Shown one piece after another: positions 1-7,987 of a stretch of DNA of 64,000 nucleotides. Each line of letters begins with the position of its first letter. The stretch's first letter is position 1. The translations under genes and the position numbers were made by a program. This DNA comes from Craterilacuibacter sinensis (lineage in GTDB: Bacteria > Pseudomonadota > Gammaproteobacteria > Burkholderiales > Chromobacteriaceae). The notes beneath the pieces are model-generated. The model did no database searches. It was not told the origin of the DNA and saw nothing but the letters and a program-made list of their open reading frames with translations. The stretch lies in the NCBI RefSeq assembly GCF_009831765.1, contig NZ_WSSB01000011.1:43558-107557 (forward strand), given 5' to 3'.

Positions 1-32
1 TGGCGTGAATTGATCAATACGGACTAAGAAAA

Positions 33-476
33 ATGAAAATCAATAAAGGATTTACCCTGATTGAGATGATGATCACGGTGGCAATTATCGGCATACTAAC
101 GGCCATTGCAATGCCGTCTTACCGGGAATATGTGCTACGTAGTCACCGTACTGAGGCCACGGCGAAAATCAGCGAGATCCAGTTGGCACAGGAGCGTTTC
201 TTTACCGTTAATAATCGTTATGCCGACTCGCTCGTCGATCTGGCAATCGCAAATGCTTCAGGCGCGTCGGCAAGAACGGAGAATGGCTATTACTTGATTC
301 AAATTACTGCATTAAATGCCTCTACGCCTATCGCCAGTGGTGGTGGCTATTCGCTGACTGCCGCGCCGCAAGCGGCAGGAGGGCAATCGTATGATCGTTG
401 TGGCACCCTGAGCTTGAATAGTCTAGGAGTAAAGGGGCAGGCATCTGGCATCTCGATAAGTGAGTGCTGGAAATAA
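33..476 (+). CDS. Type IV pilin-like protein (PilE family)
   Basis: A 147-residue prepilin, expected to be cleaved by the prepilin peptidase PilD and assembled into the type IV pilus or its tip. The leader is short (MKINKG), with cleavage between Gly6 and Phe7. The FTLIE box follows, with Glu at mature position 5, then a hydrophobic helix to about residue 30. Two cysteines (123 and 145) near the C-terminus would close the usual D-region loop. The gene stands alone and faces the minor-pilin operon, with only 5 bases between the two stop codons. Only 32 bases of upstream DNA are visible. I read it as a minor pilin from its context; a major pilin is not excluded. Confidence 0.85.
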   Translation: MKINKGFTLIEMMITVAIIGILTAIAMPSYREYVLRSHRTEATAKISEIQLAQERFFTVNNRYADSLVDLAIANASGASARTENGYYLIQITALNASTPIASGGGYSLTAAPQAAGGQSYDRCGTLSLNSLGVKGQASGISISECWK

Positions 477-481
477 AAGAC

Positions 482-937
482 CTAGCCCCAGCACCCCGCC
501 ACGCCCACTTGCGAGTGGGCGTTTTCCATGGCTTTTTGTCCGAAATGGTTGAGCGTCAGCGTGCCGCATTCATCGCCGGCCATGGCACCCGCAGCGCGTG
601 GTACGGCTTTGAGGATATAGCTGCGGCCATCGCTCTTAAGTTCGATCAGGTAGCGTGCCTGGCTGGTGGGAACGTCGCGTGGCGATTGTGCCAGTTCGGG
701 TGGGATGGTGTAGTCACCCCCGGCCGGAGTTTTGCTATAGCTGTTGCCCAGTGTGCGGTTGCGTTCCAGTTGCTGCGCGTTTTGCTGCAGTACGGCCGCC
801 GCATCGGTGCGCGCCGCGCGTGCGACATAGCGCTGGTAGGAGGGCAGGGCGACTGCCGCGATGATGCCGATGATGGCGACGGTGATCATCAGTTCGATCA
901 GGGTAAAGCCGGTCTGTTGCGGTGTGCGTGGTTTCAC
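482..937 (-). CDS. pilE: Minor type IV pilin PilE, last gene of the minor-pilin operon
   Basis: A 151-residue prepilin with a ten-residue leader ending in Gly10, then FTLIEL with Glu at mature position 5 and a long hydrophobic helix. Cysteines at about 124 and 149 make the C-terminal loop. The start codon overlaps the pilY1 stop by four bases (ATGA), so translation is probably coupled. The order fimT-pilV-pilW-pilX-pilY1-pilE is standard for beta- and gammaproteobacterial minor-pilin operons, where these proteins prime pilus assembly and carry PilY1 to the tip. Its last codons also contain the terminator of the facing pilin gene. Confidence 0.88.
   Translation of the reverse strand: MKPRTPQQTGFTLIELMITVAIIGIIAAVALPSYQRYVARAARTDAAAVLQQNAQQLERNRTLGNSYSKTPAGGDYTIPPELAQSPRDVPTSQARYLIELKSDGRSYILKAVPRAAGAMAGDECGTLTLNHFGQKAMENAHSQVGVAGCWG
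501..525 (+). terminator. Intrinsic terminator of the plus-strand pilin gene, inside the opposing pilE
   Basis: A perfect 9-bp stem (501-509 with 514-522), loop TGCG, is followed by a run of T on the plus strand. The minus-strand side has no T run, so it should terminate only the plus-strand pilin transcript. It lies wholly within the last codons of the convergent pilE gene. Confidence 0.75.
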
Positions 938-3900
938 AGTATCTGCTTCCAGTAGATGCGTTTGAGCTTCAGTTGGCCGGTCGGCGGCGGTAGCGGCACA
1001 CCGATATTGATCAGCTCGATCTTGCCGGCGGTGCCGCTCACATAGACAGGCGCCAGGCCCGGGGTGGCCGGATTCTCGACAAAGGTCGGGGCGGTGGGGA
1101 TGCCGACGGCAAGCCGGACGCCGCTGGCGCTATTGCCGCCTATCTTGTCCTTGCTGTTGATCACGCCATCGCCGTTGAGATCGAAGGTGGAATCCAGCGT
1201 GCGTCCGCCGCTGTCGGCGCGCAGCGCCATCAGCCAGCCGTCACCGCCGGGTACACAGGGGTCGGTGGAGGGCAGCATGGTGGTGAACAGGATGCGGCCA
1301 TGATTGAGTAGCGGGGTGGTGATCACCCGCTCGCCGCTGTTGCGGCTCAGGCTCAGTAGCCAGCCGTATTGGCGGCTCCAGTCGACGTTATGACTGCTGG
1401 TCTTGCGCAGCACGGCACCGCCCTGGGTGATTTCTTCTTCCAGCGTTTGCGTCTGCAACTGGGCCGCGCCCAGGATGATGCCATTGTCGCTGCCCTTGTC
1501 TTGCACCGCGTAGAAGGCCTGAACCTCCTGATTGTTGATGTCGGATGGCCCCAGATAACGGCCGCTTCCGAAGTAGACCATATTGCCATTGCCTTGCGGA
1601 TGCGGGCCTATCAGCGGCGCGGTGGTGATGGCTTGCCCTGGCGGGGTGATAAATAGCGGCTTGCCCTGATTGGCTGTTTTCCAGGCCACCGGTGTGCTGG
1701 CCGACAGGTCGAATTTCCACAGTTGCCCTGCCAGATCGCCGGCGTAAGCGGCATCGCTCACGCCGTCTTTGTCCTGATCGTAGAGGGTGATGCCGGCTAG
1801 CCCCTGATCCTGGCCCAGCAGGATCTTTTGCAGCAGTTTGCCGTCGCTCAGGCGCACGACAAACAGTGCCGACCTGGCGCTGTCGTAGCCGCTGCCGAAC
1901 ACTGCCGCCCAGTCGCCATTATTCAGGCGTGTGATTTGTGGCTGGCCATAGCTGTAGCCGAGGTCAGGGTCGGTGAACTGCCACAGCACATGCTGGCTGG
2001 AAAAATTGTCCGGGTCGCTGACATTCAGCGCATAGACCGCCCGTCCGCCCTTGTTCAGCCCGCCCACCAGTACCGTTTTCCAGCTGCCGCCGTAGTAGGC
2101 ATCGCCCAGTGTCGGGCTGCCGTCCACCGTATAGCGGTGGCTATAGGCCGGCTCGCTCAGTGCCTTGAGATTGTCGAATACAGCAGGTGGCACAAAACCG
2201 AACAGTTCGCGCCCGTTGTCGGCATCAAAGCCGTGCAGGATGCCGTCGTTGGCACCGGCCAGCAGCAGCGGGGTACGCACCCGTTTGGCTGCAAGATAGC
2301 CGGCGTAGCTGTTGCGCTCGCTGCTTGCCAGGCCTTCGGCCTTGCTCCAGCCGAAATCCTGGCTGCCGGCATAGGCCGGAGCCGAGTTGATGATGTCGCC
2401 CAGTACCGAAACAGGGCGGTTGCGCAAACTGCCGCCGTTGCGCACCTCTTGGCTAGCATCGCCGCGCAGCCATTGCAGGCGCAAGTTGCAGCTGGCCAGA
2501 TCCGGCCCCAGCGCCTGTAACTGTGCATCGGACAGGCTGTTGCAGCTGTCGAGTAGGCGCGGGCTGCTGCCGTTGAGAGTAAACAGGCGGCGTGCGGCAG
2601 GTGCGGGCAGCTGGCGGGCGGCATCCCATTTGACCTGCCCCAGCGTGCTGTCGGCCTTGAGCTGCCAGGCTTGCAGCTGGCCATGCCAGTCCTTGCTGTC
2701 AAAGCCGGCCTGATACAGCAGAGAACTCTGCTGGATGGCTCCCGAGTTGGCGCTTAGCGGCGCGGCGGTAGGGCTGGCATCAATGATGGAGGCGAAAGTC
2801 TGGCGGAAGGCCTCGCTCAGCGCCTTGGGGTCATCGGCGCTGAAGAACTGGCCGCGGCTATTGATGGCGGCGTGCCACAGGTCGTAGACGTGACCGGTCA
2901 GGGCATTTTTGCCCGAGCTGTCGACTGCCGGCCAGTTGGTCGTGCCATTCATCAGCGCTTTGTAACCCTCGCCAGCCCAGGTACTGCCGGCCCATTGGGG
3001 GTGGCTGGTCAGTGTTTCACCCAGCCCCAGCCCGATGCCGAAAGTCACCATGTGCTGCCATGTGGCCGGATTGTTTTTCGGATTCCAGTACTGCGTGTCG
3101 GCATTGCCCGAGCGATCGCTAAAGCTGGCCGGTACATTGTTGGCCAGGTCCGGGCGCAGGTCGCTTGCCCAGTAGGCAAAAGCCGTATCCGCCAGGCTGT
3201 TGTTGTTGCTGTCCCGGAAAGGGGGGCGCGGACTATAGCTCTGGCGCTTGCCCTGCGCGTCGGCGGGCAGGGTGTGGTTGCTGCCATCTACGTTGCCGCC
3301 AATATTGAAGCCGCCGTCCTGATTCCACAGCCCGTCGGTGAAAACCACGCTGAAGTTTTTGCGGCAGCTGTATTCGGTGCCTTTGTCGACATAGGGCTGT
3401 TCTGCCCAGGGGCTGTCCCGGCCGGTTTGCTGCAGGTAAGAACCGGTACGTTCTAGTGCACTGCGCAGCGGCGTCCAGCCATAGACCTTAAAGCGTTCCA
3501 GGCTCTGGTAGAAGCGCTCGCGCTGTGTGCTGTCCAGTACACGTAGCCGGTTGTCGCGCGTCCTGCCATCGTAGCCTTGGCAGTTGCCGTCAAAGCGGTT
3601 GCAGGCGGTGAGCGCCTGCCAGCCCAGACGGATACGGCCATCATCGATGCCGTCGATGGCTTGCAGCGCACCCGAGGTCATGGTTTGCGCGCGGGTACGG
3701 TAGAACGAGTACCAGTTGGCGAAATTCTGCTTGCGCTCGGCACTGCTGCCCGCGGCGATGTCGTCTCCGCTGCCGACGACGATTTCCAGATAGCAGTCTT
3801 CATCTTTCGGGTCGGAGGCATCGCACGCGCGGGGTTTGCTCATGCCTGCATCGGCATACCACAGGGTGTAGAACGCTGATTTCTGGCCCTGCTTGTCCTG

Positions 3901-4305
3901 ATCCTGACAATAGTTTTTGCTGAGGGAAAAATTGCAATTGGCGTAGGTCAGATATTGGGTGTCGAGGTTGACACTGCCCTGGCCGGAATTGAACCCGTTG
4001 ATATAGGCCTGGTTGAAGCGGGTGCTGTAATTGCGGCCACGCACTTGCGGAGCCGGATAGCTGAATTTGGGGTTGTAGGCGATGCCGTTGAAGGATGCTG
4101 CCTTGAAACGCTTGCTGCTGGCGGTTTCACCTACCGAGTCCGGGGCGTAGGCATAGGCCATGCTGCCCGAGTCGTCCAGCGTCAGCAGCACATTGGGTGC
4201 CATGTCGACGGCCAGATATAGCGGCACATCGGCCAGCTCGACGGCGGGCAGCTGCGGGGAGAAGGCCAGCGCGATGGCGCAGGGCAGGTATGGGCGTTTC
4301 AGCAT
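934..4305 (-). CDS. pilY1: Pilus tip adhesin/assembly factor PilY1
   Basis: A large secreted pilus-tip protein of 1123 residues. The N-terminus looks like a signal peptide. Residues 44-48 (DDSGS) form the start of a von Willebrand A-type metal site, with later TPLRSAL and FTDG segments in the expected places. The C-terminal half is the PilY1 beta-propeller, with [11 protein letters not shown] and repeated [14 protein letters not shown] blades. A calcium-loop-like DQDKDGVSD lies at about residue 845, where P. aeruginosa PilY1 binds calcium. A second EF-hand/dockerin-like [12 protein letters not shown] lies at about residue 1045. The gene overlaps pilX by 7 bases and pilE by 4. Calcium-dependent control of retraction is known for the Pseudomonas protein and is inferred here. 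Confidence 0.93.
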   Translation of the reverse strand: MLKRPYLPCAIALAFSPQLPAVELADVPLYLAVDMAPNVLLTLDDSGSMAYAYAPDSVGETASSKRFKAASFNGIAYNPKFSYPAPQVRGRNYSTRFNQAYINGFNSGQGSVNLDTQYLTYANCNFSLSKNYCQDQDKQGQKSAFYTLWYADAGMSKPRACDASDPKDEDCYLEIVVGSGDDIAAGSSAERKQNFANWYSFYRTRAQTMTSGALQAIDGIDDGRIRLGWQALTACNRFDGNCQGYDGRTRDNRLRVLDSTQRERFYQSLERFKVYGWTPLRSALERTGSYLQQTGRDSPWAEQPYVDKGTEYSCRKNFSVVFTDGLWNQDGGFNIGGNVDGSNHTLPADAQGKRQSYSPRPPFRDSNNNSLADTAFAYWASDLRPDLANNVPASFSDRSGNADTQYWNPKNNPATWQHMVTFGIGLGLGETLTSHPQWAGSTWAGEGYKALMNGTTNWPAVDSSGKNALTGHVYDLWHAAINSRGQFFSADDPKALSEAFRQTFASIIDASPTAAPLSANSGAIQQSSLLYQAGFDSKDWHGQLQAWQLKADSTLGQVKWDAARQLPAPAARRLFTLNGSSPRLLDSCNSLSDAQLQALGPDLASCNLRLQWLRGDASQEVRNGGSLRNRPVSVLGDIINSAPAYAGSQDFGWSKAEGLASSERNSYAGYLAAKRVRTPLLLAGANDGILHGFDADNGRELFGFVPPAVFDNLKALSEPAYSHRYTVDGSPTLGDAYYGGSWKTVLVGGLNKGGRAVYALNVSDPDNFSSQHVLWQFTDPDLGYSYGQPQITRLNNGDWAAVFGSGYDSARSALFVVRLSDGKLLQKILLGQDQGLAGITLYDQDKDGVSDAAYAGDLAGQLWKFDLSASTPVAWKTANQGKPLFITPPGQAITTAPLIGPHPQGNGNMVYFGSGRYLGPSDINNQEVQAFYAVQDKGSDNGIILGAAQLQTQTLEEEITQGGAVLRKTSSHNVDWSRQYGWLLSLSRNSGERVITTPLLNHGRILFTTMLPSTDPCVPGGDGWLMALRADSGGRTLDSTFDLNGDGVINSKDKIGGNSASGVRLAVGIPTAPTFVENPATPGLAPVYVSGTAGKIELINIGVPLPPPTGQLKLKRIYWKQIL

Positions 4306-4817
4306 GAGCTTCCTTCGACGCAGGGTTCGAACAGGGCTTGCAGCACCACGCGCGCCTTGCCTTCGCCGCCGGTGGCGCTGGCGGTGATGCGGTAGCGCCC
4401 GTCAGGCTGGCCGTTGCTGGCCAGCAGGCGTTCGATGCGGTAGCGCGGCTGGGCTGCGAGGTGGGGAAGCGGCGCGTCTTCGGGCAGGCTCAGGCTGTTG
4501 CTAGCCTGCCAGCGGGCATCATCCTGCCAGTAGGCGGCATCATTGGGCGCGGTGGTGGCCGCGTCGCACAGGCCACCGCTACAGGTGTTGCGCTCAGCGG
4601 CAAAAGTTTGGTCTTTCCATTGCAGGTAGTCGCGCTCGCCATGGTGCAGTGCCGTTTCGGCCGCTTCAAAGGCGAGGCTGCGGTTGCGGCTGTTGCCGGC
4701 CATTTTTTCCTGCAGCACGCTGTCTTGCACCGCATACAGGCCGAGCATGGCCAAGAGCAGCAGAAAGACCAGTACCACCAGTAATGCCATGCCGCGCTGG
4801 GGATTGAGTGTATTCAC
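4299..4817 (-). CDS. pilX: Minor pilin PilX
   Basis: A 172-residue PilX family protein. The leader ends at Gly9 and the mature protein starts MALLVVL. It lacks the Glu5 of ordinary pilins, which is normal for PilX/GspK-type proteins that sit at the very tip. The sequence after the helix (QEKMAGNSRNRSLAFEAAE) is the typical PilX N-terminal signature. A cysteine pair lies near residues 78-83 and another at the C-terminus. Its start overlaps the pilW stop (ATGA) and its end overlaps pilY1, so it belongs to one translationally coupled operon. Confidence 0.9.
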   Translation of the reverse strand: MNTLNPQRGMALLVVLVFLLLLAMLGLYAVQDSVLQEKMAGNSRNRSLAFEAAETALHHGERDYLQWKDQTFAAERNTCSGGLCDAATTAPNDAAYWQDDARWQASNSLSLPEDAPLPHLAAQPRYRIERLLASNGQPDGRYRITASATGGEGKARVVLQALFEPCVEGSSC

Positions 4818-5929
4818 AGGCGGTTCCTGATGGCGATGGTGGCGGTGAGTACCTGGCGCAGGCGCCGGTCGGTAGGCCGGATTTCTTCGCCATTAAAAAT
4901 AATGTGTTGTGGCGAGCTGCCGACTTCACGCTCGGAAGCCAGTAGCAGCGAGGCACGCACCGCCAGCACCCGCCGCCATTTGGACTTGCTGCTATCGCCC
5001 GGGGCCAGGGTTTCGACTTCGCTGGCCGCTACGTAGCGATCGACATTGTTGTCGCCATCGAGATCGATGCCGTAGCGCAGCTGCAGGTCTTGAGCGCCAT
5101 CCACCAGAATCTCGGGCGCATCGCTGCCACTCTGGCGCAGCAGAGCCGGCTGGCCGCCATCGCCTTTGCCGATAAAGTAGCGCAGGGTGGTGGCCGCTTG
5201 TTGCTGATCCAGTTTGACCAGTTTTGAGCCGGGCTCGAAGGTGTAGGCGGGGGCATTGCAGCGTGAAGTGGGCGGGGTGACCGGTCCCAGTGTCTTGCTG
5301 CAGTTGCCAGGTTGAGTGCTGTTGCCGGTGTTGTGCACCAGCTTGAGTTTGGCGCCGTTGTCGCTGAGCTGGGTGATCTGGAACATGGCGGCGTGGCTGC
5401 AATCGTTCTGGATCGCCACCACGATATCGCCATCGGCGAGGCCGTGAGCACTGGTTTTTTTCAGTTCCATGGTGGCCGAATTGGCATTGTGGCCGGTGAT
5501 GTCCAGCAGGGTTTCAGGCGCCCGGTTTTCGTGTTCCAGATGGGCGATCTTGAGCACATCGCCCTTGAGATAGGCCGCTGCGTCGATACCGTCCGGGGCG
5601 CTGGCCGGATCGTCGAAACCCTCAAGCGGAATGTCGTACAGGTCGCTGCCGATGGCGGCGCGTGCACTGCCATCGTTGAGCACATTGGTAAAGCTCCGGA
5701 TATTGCAGCCGGCAAGCGTGCTGCCGAGGTCGCCGCTTTGGCGCACATCGCGCGACAGCTTTTCAAAGGCAAAACGTGCATTTTGCTGCAGTGCCGACTC
5801 GGCTTCCTGCAGGCTGTGGGTCTGCTTGCTGCCCAGATAGACGTAGCCTGTGCTGGCCACGATACCCAGACCCAGGGCGAGCGAGACCATCAGTTCGATC
5901 AAGGATATGCCGCGCTGCGCTTGATGCAT
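4814..5929 (-). CDS. pilW: Minor pilin PilW
   Basis: A 371-residue PilW family prepilin with leader MHQAQRG, then ISLIEL with Glu at mature position 5. The segment LQQNARFAFEKLSRDVRQSG after the first helix is the characteristic PilW signature. The long C-terminal domain is beta-rich and contains several cysteines. It is separated from pilV by two bases and overlaps pilX by four. PilW works with PilV, PilX and FimT/FimU as the priming complex under PilY1. Confidence 0.9.
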   Translation of the reverse strand: MHQAQRGISLIELMVSLALGLGIVASTGYVYLGSKQTHSLQEAESALQQNARFAFEKLSRDVRQSGDLGSTLAGCNIRSFTNVLNDGSARAAIGSDLYDIPLEGFDDPASAPDGIDAAAYLKGDVLKIAHLEHENRAPETLLDITGHNANSATMELKKTSAHGLADGDIVVAIQNDCSHAAMFQITQLSDNGAKLKLVHNTGNSTQPGNCSKTLGPVTPPTSRCNAPAYTFEPGSKLVKLDQQQAATTLRYFIGKGDGGQPALLRQSGSDAPEILVDGAQDLQLRYGIDLDGDNNVDRYVAASEVETLAPGDSSKSKWRRVLAVRASLLLASEREVGSSPQHIIFNGEEIRPTDRRLRQVLTATIAIRNRL

Positions 5930-5931
5930 GC

Positions 5932-6372
5932 TCAGACTCCTGTCTCTGTGATGAATTGGGTGCGTAGGGGCGTGCCGTCAGCGTTGGTTTTTCCTTCATC
6001 CCAGCTCAGTGTGATGCTGGCGCGTGTACCTTGTATCCGTATCTGTCCTGTGCCGTCGGGCAGGGTGCGGCGGATCTGCGCCTGCCAGTCTTGCAAGTCG
6101 CAGCTGGCGACAGGAAGGCCGCCGCTACAGTTGCCTTGGGTGCTGTAAGCGCCGTCCAGTGCCGCCTGGCGGTTGGCGCGCATGCTTTCGATGATGTCGT
6201 AGGCCAGAAAAGTGGCCTGGCTGCGCTGGCTGGCGCCGTGGCCGGTGGACAGTGAAGAAATAAAGAGTGCGGCCAGCGCCAGCATACCCAGCGCCAGCAC
6301 CAGCATGGAAATCAAAACTTCAATCAGCGAAAAGCCTGCGCTGCGGTGGCGGCGAAATTTAGCAGGGGGCAT
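5932..6372 (-). CDS. pilV: Minor pilin PilV
   Basis: A 146-residue prepilin. I chose the ATG at 6372 because it leaves a 13-residue basic leader before the GFSLIEVLIS box. The open frame extends to 6435, but that would overlap fimT by 77 bases and give an implausibly long leader. With the start at 6372 it overlaps the end of fimT by 14 bases. Glu is present at mature position 5. The segment AFLAYDIIESMRANRQAA is typical of PilV (the type IV pilus modification protein family). Confidence 0.88.
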   Translation of the reverse strand: MPPAKFRRHRSAGFSLIEVLISMLVLALGMLALAALFISSLSTGHGASQRSQATFLAYDIIESMRANRQAALDGAYSTQGNCSGGLPVASCDLQDWQAQIRRTLPDGTGQIRIQGTRASITLSWDEGKTNADGTPLRTQFITETGV

Positions 6373-6952
6373 CGTCTTTTCCCGTTTGTAGGGTGAGCCG
6401 GCCATTGGCTGCGAGCTTGAGGCAGCGCACGGCACCGGGGAGGGCGATTTTTAGCGTGCCTGCCTGTTTGGCACTGCCGTCGGCCAGATAGCTGATGCCG
6501 GTCTGCAGGCCGGCTGATGCGGTGATGCTTACGCCTGCTCTGCCCGGCGCCAGTTGGCGGATCAGTTGATCGGGGTCTTCCAGTTGCAATAGCGGGCGGC
6601 TCAGATCGTCGAAGACCCAGAGGCCGGCCTCGTTACCCATGGCGGCCTGCCAGCCATTATTCAGGCAAGCGCGTGTGCCATTGCCTGCGGCCAAGGGACA
6701 GACGCTGACTTCATGCCCGCGCTTGATGGCCTCGCTACGGGCCAGATAGAGTGCACTGACCAGCGTCTGGCTGACTGTCTTGATCTTGTGCTCGGCCACC
6801 AGTTGCCCGAAAGAGGGCAGTGCCATGGCAAGTACGATGGCGAGAATGGACAGCGTGACGATCAGTTCGATCAGGGTTACGCCGCGGTTATGGCATATGC
6901 CCAGGCGCACGCTTGCCGGTCTGTGCTTGCCGGATGAGTGCAATGGATTCAT
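6359..6952 (-). CDS. fimT: Minor pilin FimT/GspH family
   Basis: A 197-residue first gene of the minor-pilin operon. The leader is long (24 residues) and the cleavage site is Gly24-Val25, so the mature protein begins VTLIEL with Glu at position 5. The following region (SALYLARSEAIKRG) matches the FimT/GspH pattern. No clear Shine-Dalgarno sequence precedes the ATG, but no internal ATG fits the leader. FimT-type minor pilins take part in pilus priming; in some species they bind DNA for uptake, which cannot be judged here. Confidence 0.87.
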   Translation of the reverse strand: MNPLHSSGKHRPASVRLGICHNRGVTLIELIVTLSILAIVLAMALPSFGQLVAEHKIKTVSQTLVSALYLARSEAIKRGHEVSVCPLAAGNGTRACLNNGWQAAMGNEAGLWVFDDLSRPLLQLEDPDQLIRQLAPGRAGVSITASAGLQTGISYLADGSAKQAGTLKIALPGAVRCLKLAANGRLTLQTGKDDAPC

Positions 6953-7355
6953 TAGATCGGGATGGGGGTAGAGCGGTGGCTCAGCCTATTTCCAGGAGCG
7001 GAGTCAGTAGATACCGCGCATCTTTTGCCGGAAATTAAATAGCATTTAGTATATGAGTTTAATTGCTATCTAGATATGACGAGGGTCAAATGTTGGCAAG
7101 CCCGGGCATAGAGATCTGCTTCATGCCGTGCTGTGATGGCGTTTGAGCAGCAATGGGAACTGCTCGGCTGTTGTCTGTGCACAGTTGTTGTTGGTGAAAC
7201 ACGACTGGCCGCCAGTAGGGGTGGGGTATTTAGCCTGCCGGTTGCGATGGCTAAGGCGGCGGTGTGGCACAGGTGGTGCGCGCAGAGCTGACTTCCAGTG
7301 TGCGTCCAGTCAGCGCGAGGGCGTGCCAACTGTATGAGCCGGGGTCGGTCGGCTT
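6953..7355. other. 403-base gap between the two minor-pilin operons
   Basis: I see no convincing gene here. Short open frames exist on both strands but lack pilin or other recognisable features. An AT-rich patch at about 7030-7080 should contain the promoter of the fimT operon on the minus strand; TATACT (7053 down to 7048) is a possible -10 box, but no good -35 element is visible at the right distance. No clear terminator of the upstream operon was found. Confidence 0.5.
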
Positions 7356-7985
7356 CTATTTACCCTGTACGCTATTTTCCTTGCAGTTGGCCGTGATATT
7401 GAAGGTTTCATCATGGCCTTGCCCCGTGCCGTCTATTGCGATAATCAGGCTGCTGCCTTGAGGGGCTTCGCTGGTGCAGCGCCATGTATGCCAGGGGTGG
7501 CCGCCCAAGTCTGAGCAAGTCCCCTGATTGATGGTCACGCGGGCGTTTTGGTGCACATCATGGACCATGATGGTGGTGGGGGTAGCGCACTGGGCAGGTG
7601 GCGGCGGGATTTCCGGCGCTGTACTGCAATCGGCCTGCGGCGAGGAGACGGCCAGTTCATTGGCTTTGCCGTCTGCATCGCTCCAGCGCACGCTGACTGT
7701 CGTCATCTGGTTCTTGATGCTGTATTTGCATAAAAACCGGTTAAGCGGAGGTGGCGCATCGGGCACGGGCAAGGCGAAGGTGTCGCTGGCACACTGCTTG
7801 GGTTCACAGCTTTTGCGCTCTTCCAGTGCGCTTTGCGCCAGATTGGTGGCATTGGCGTAGTCGCTGCTGTGAATTTCGCTTTGCAGCAACGCGCCTTGAA
7901 AACGTATCAGCCCCAGAATGCCCAGACTCAGCACCAGCAGGCTGACAAGTACACCCATCAGGGTAAATCCGGCTTGTCGGGTCAT
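7356..7985 (-). CDS. PilV-like minor pilin with cysteine-rich C-terminal extension
   Basis: A 209-residue prepilin-like protein, last gene of the second minor-pilin operon. Leader MTRQAG, then FTLMGVLVSLL: the residue at mature position 5 is Gly, not the usual Glu. The segment SALEERKSC after the helix resembles PilV. From about residue 135 there is an extra domain with at least four cysteines and no match I recognise. It starts 2 bases after the 600-residue PilX-like gene. Loss of Glu5 is expected only for subunits that need not bind the N-terminus of the next pilin, that is, tip subunits. Confidence 0.75.
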   Translation of the reverse strand: MTRQAGFTLMGVLVSLLVLSLGILGLIRFQGALLQSEIHSSDYANATNLAQSALEERKSCEPKQCASDTFALPVPDAPPPLNRFLCKYSIKNQMTTVSVRWSDADGKANELAVSSPQADCSTAPEIPPPPAQCATPTTIMVHDVHQNARVTINQGTCSDLGGHPWHTWRCTSEAPQGSSLIIAIDGTGQGHDETFNITANCKENSVQGK

Positions 7986-7987
7986 GA

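Noticed and set aside
7066..7329. A possible 87-codon gene in the gap between the two pilin operons
   Set aside because: No ribosome site, no hydrophobic or pilin-like segment, and a composition like non-coding frames.
7356..7985. Idea that the PilV-like gene carries a shufflon-type variable C-terminus
   Set aside because: No inverted repeats or recombinase gene are visible near its 3' end.
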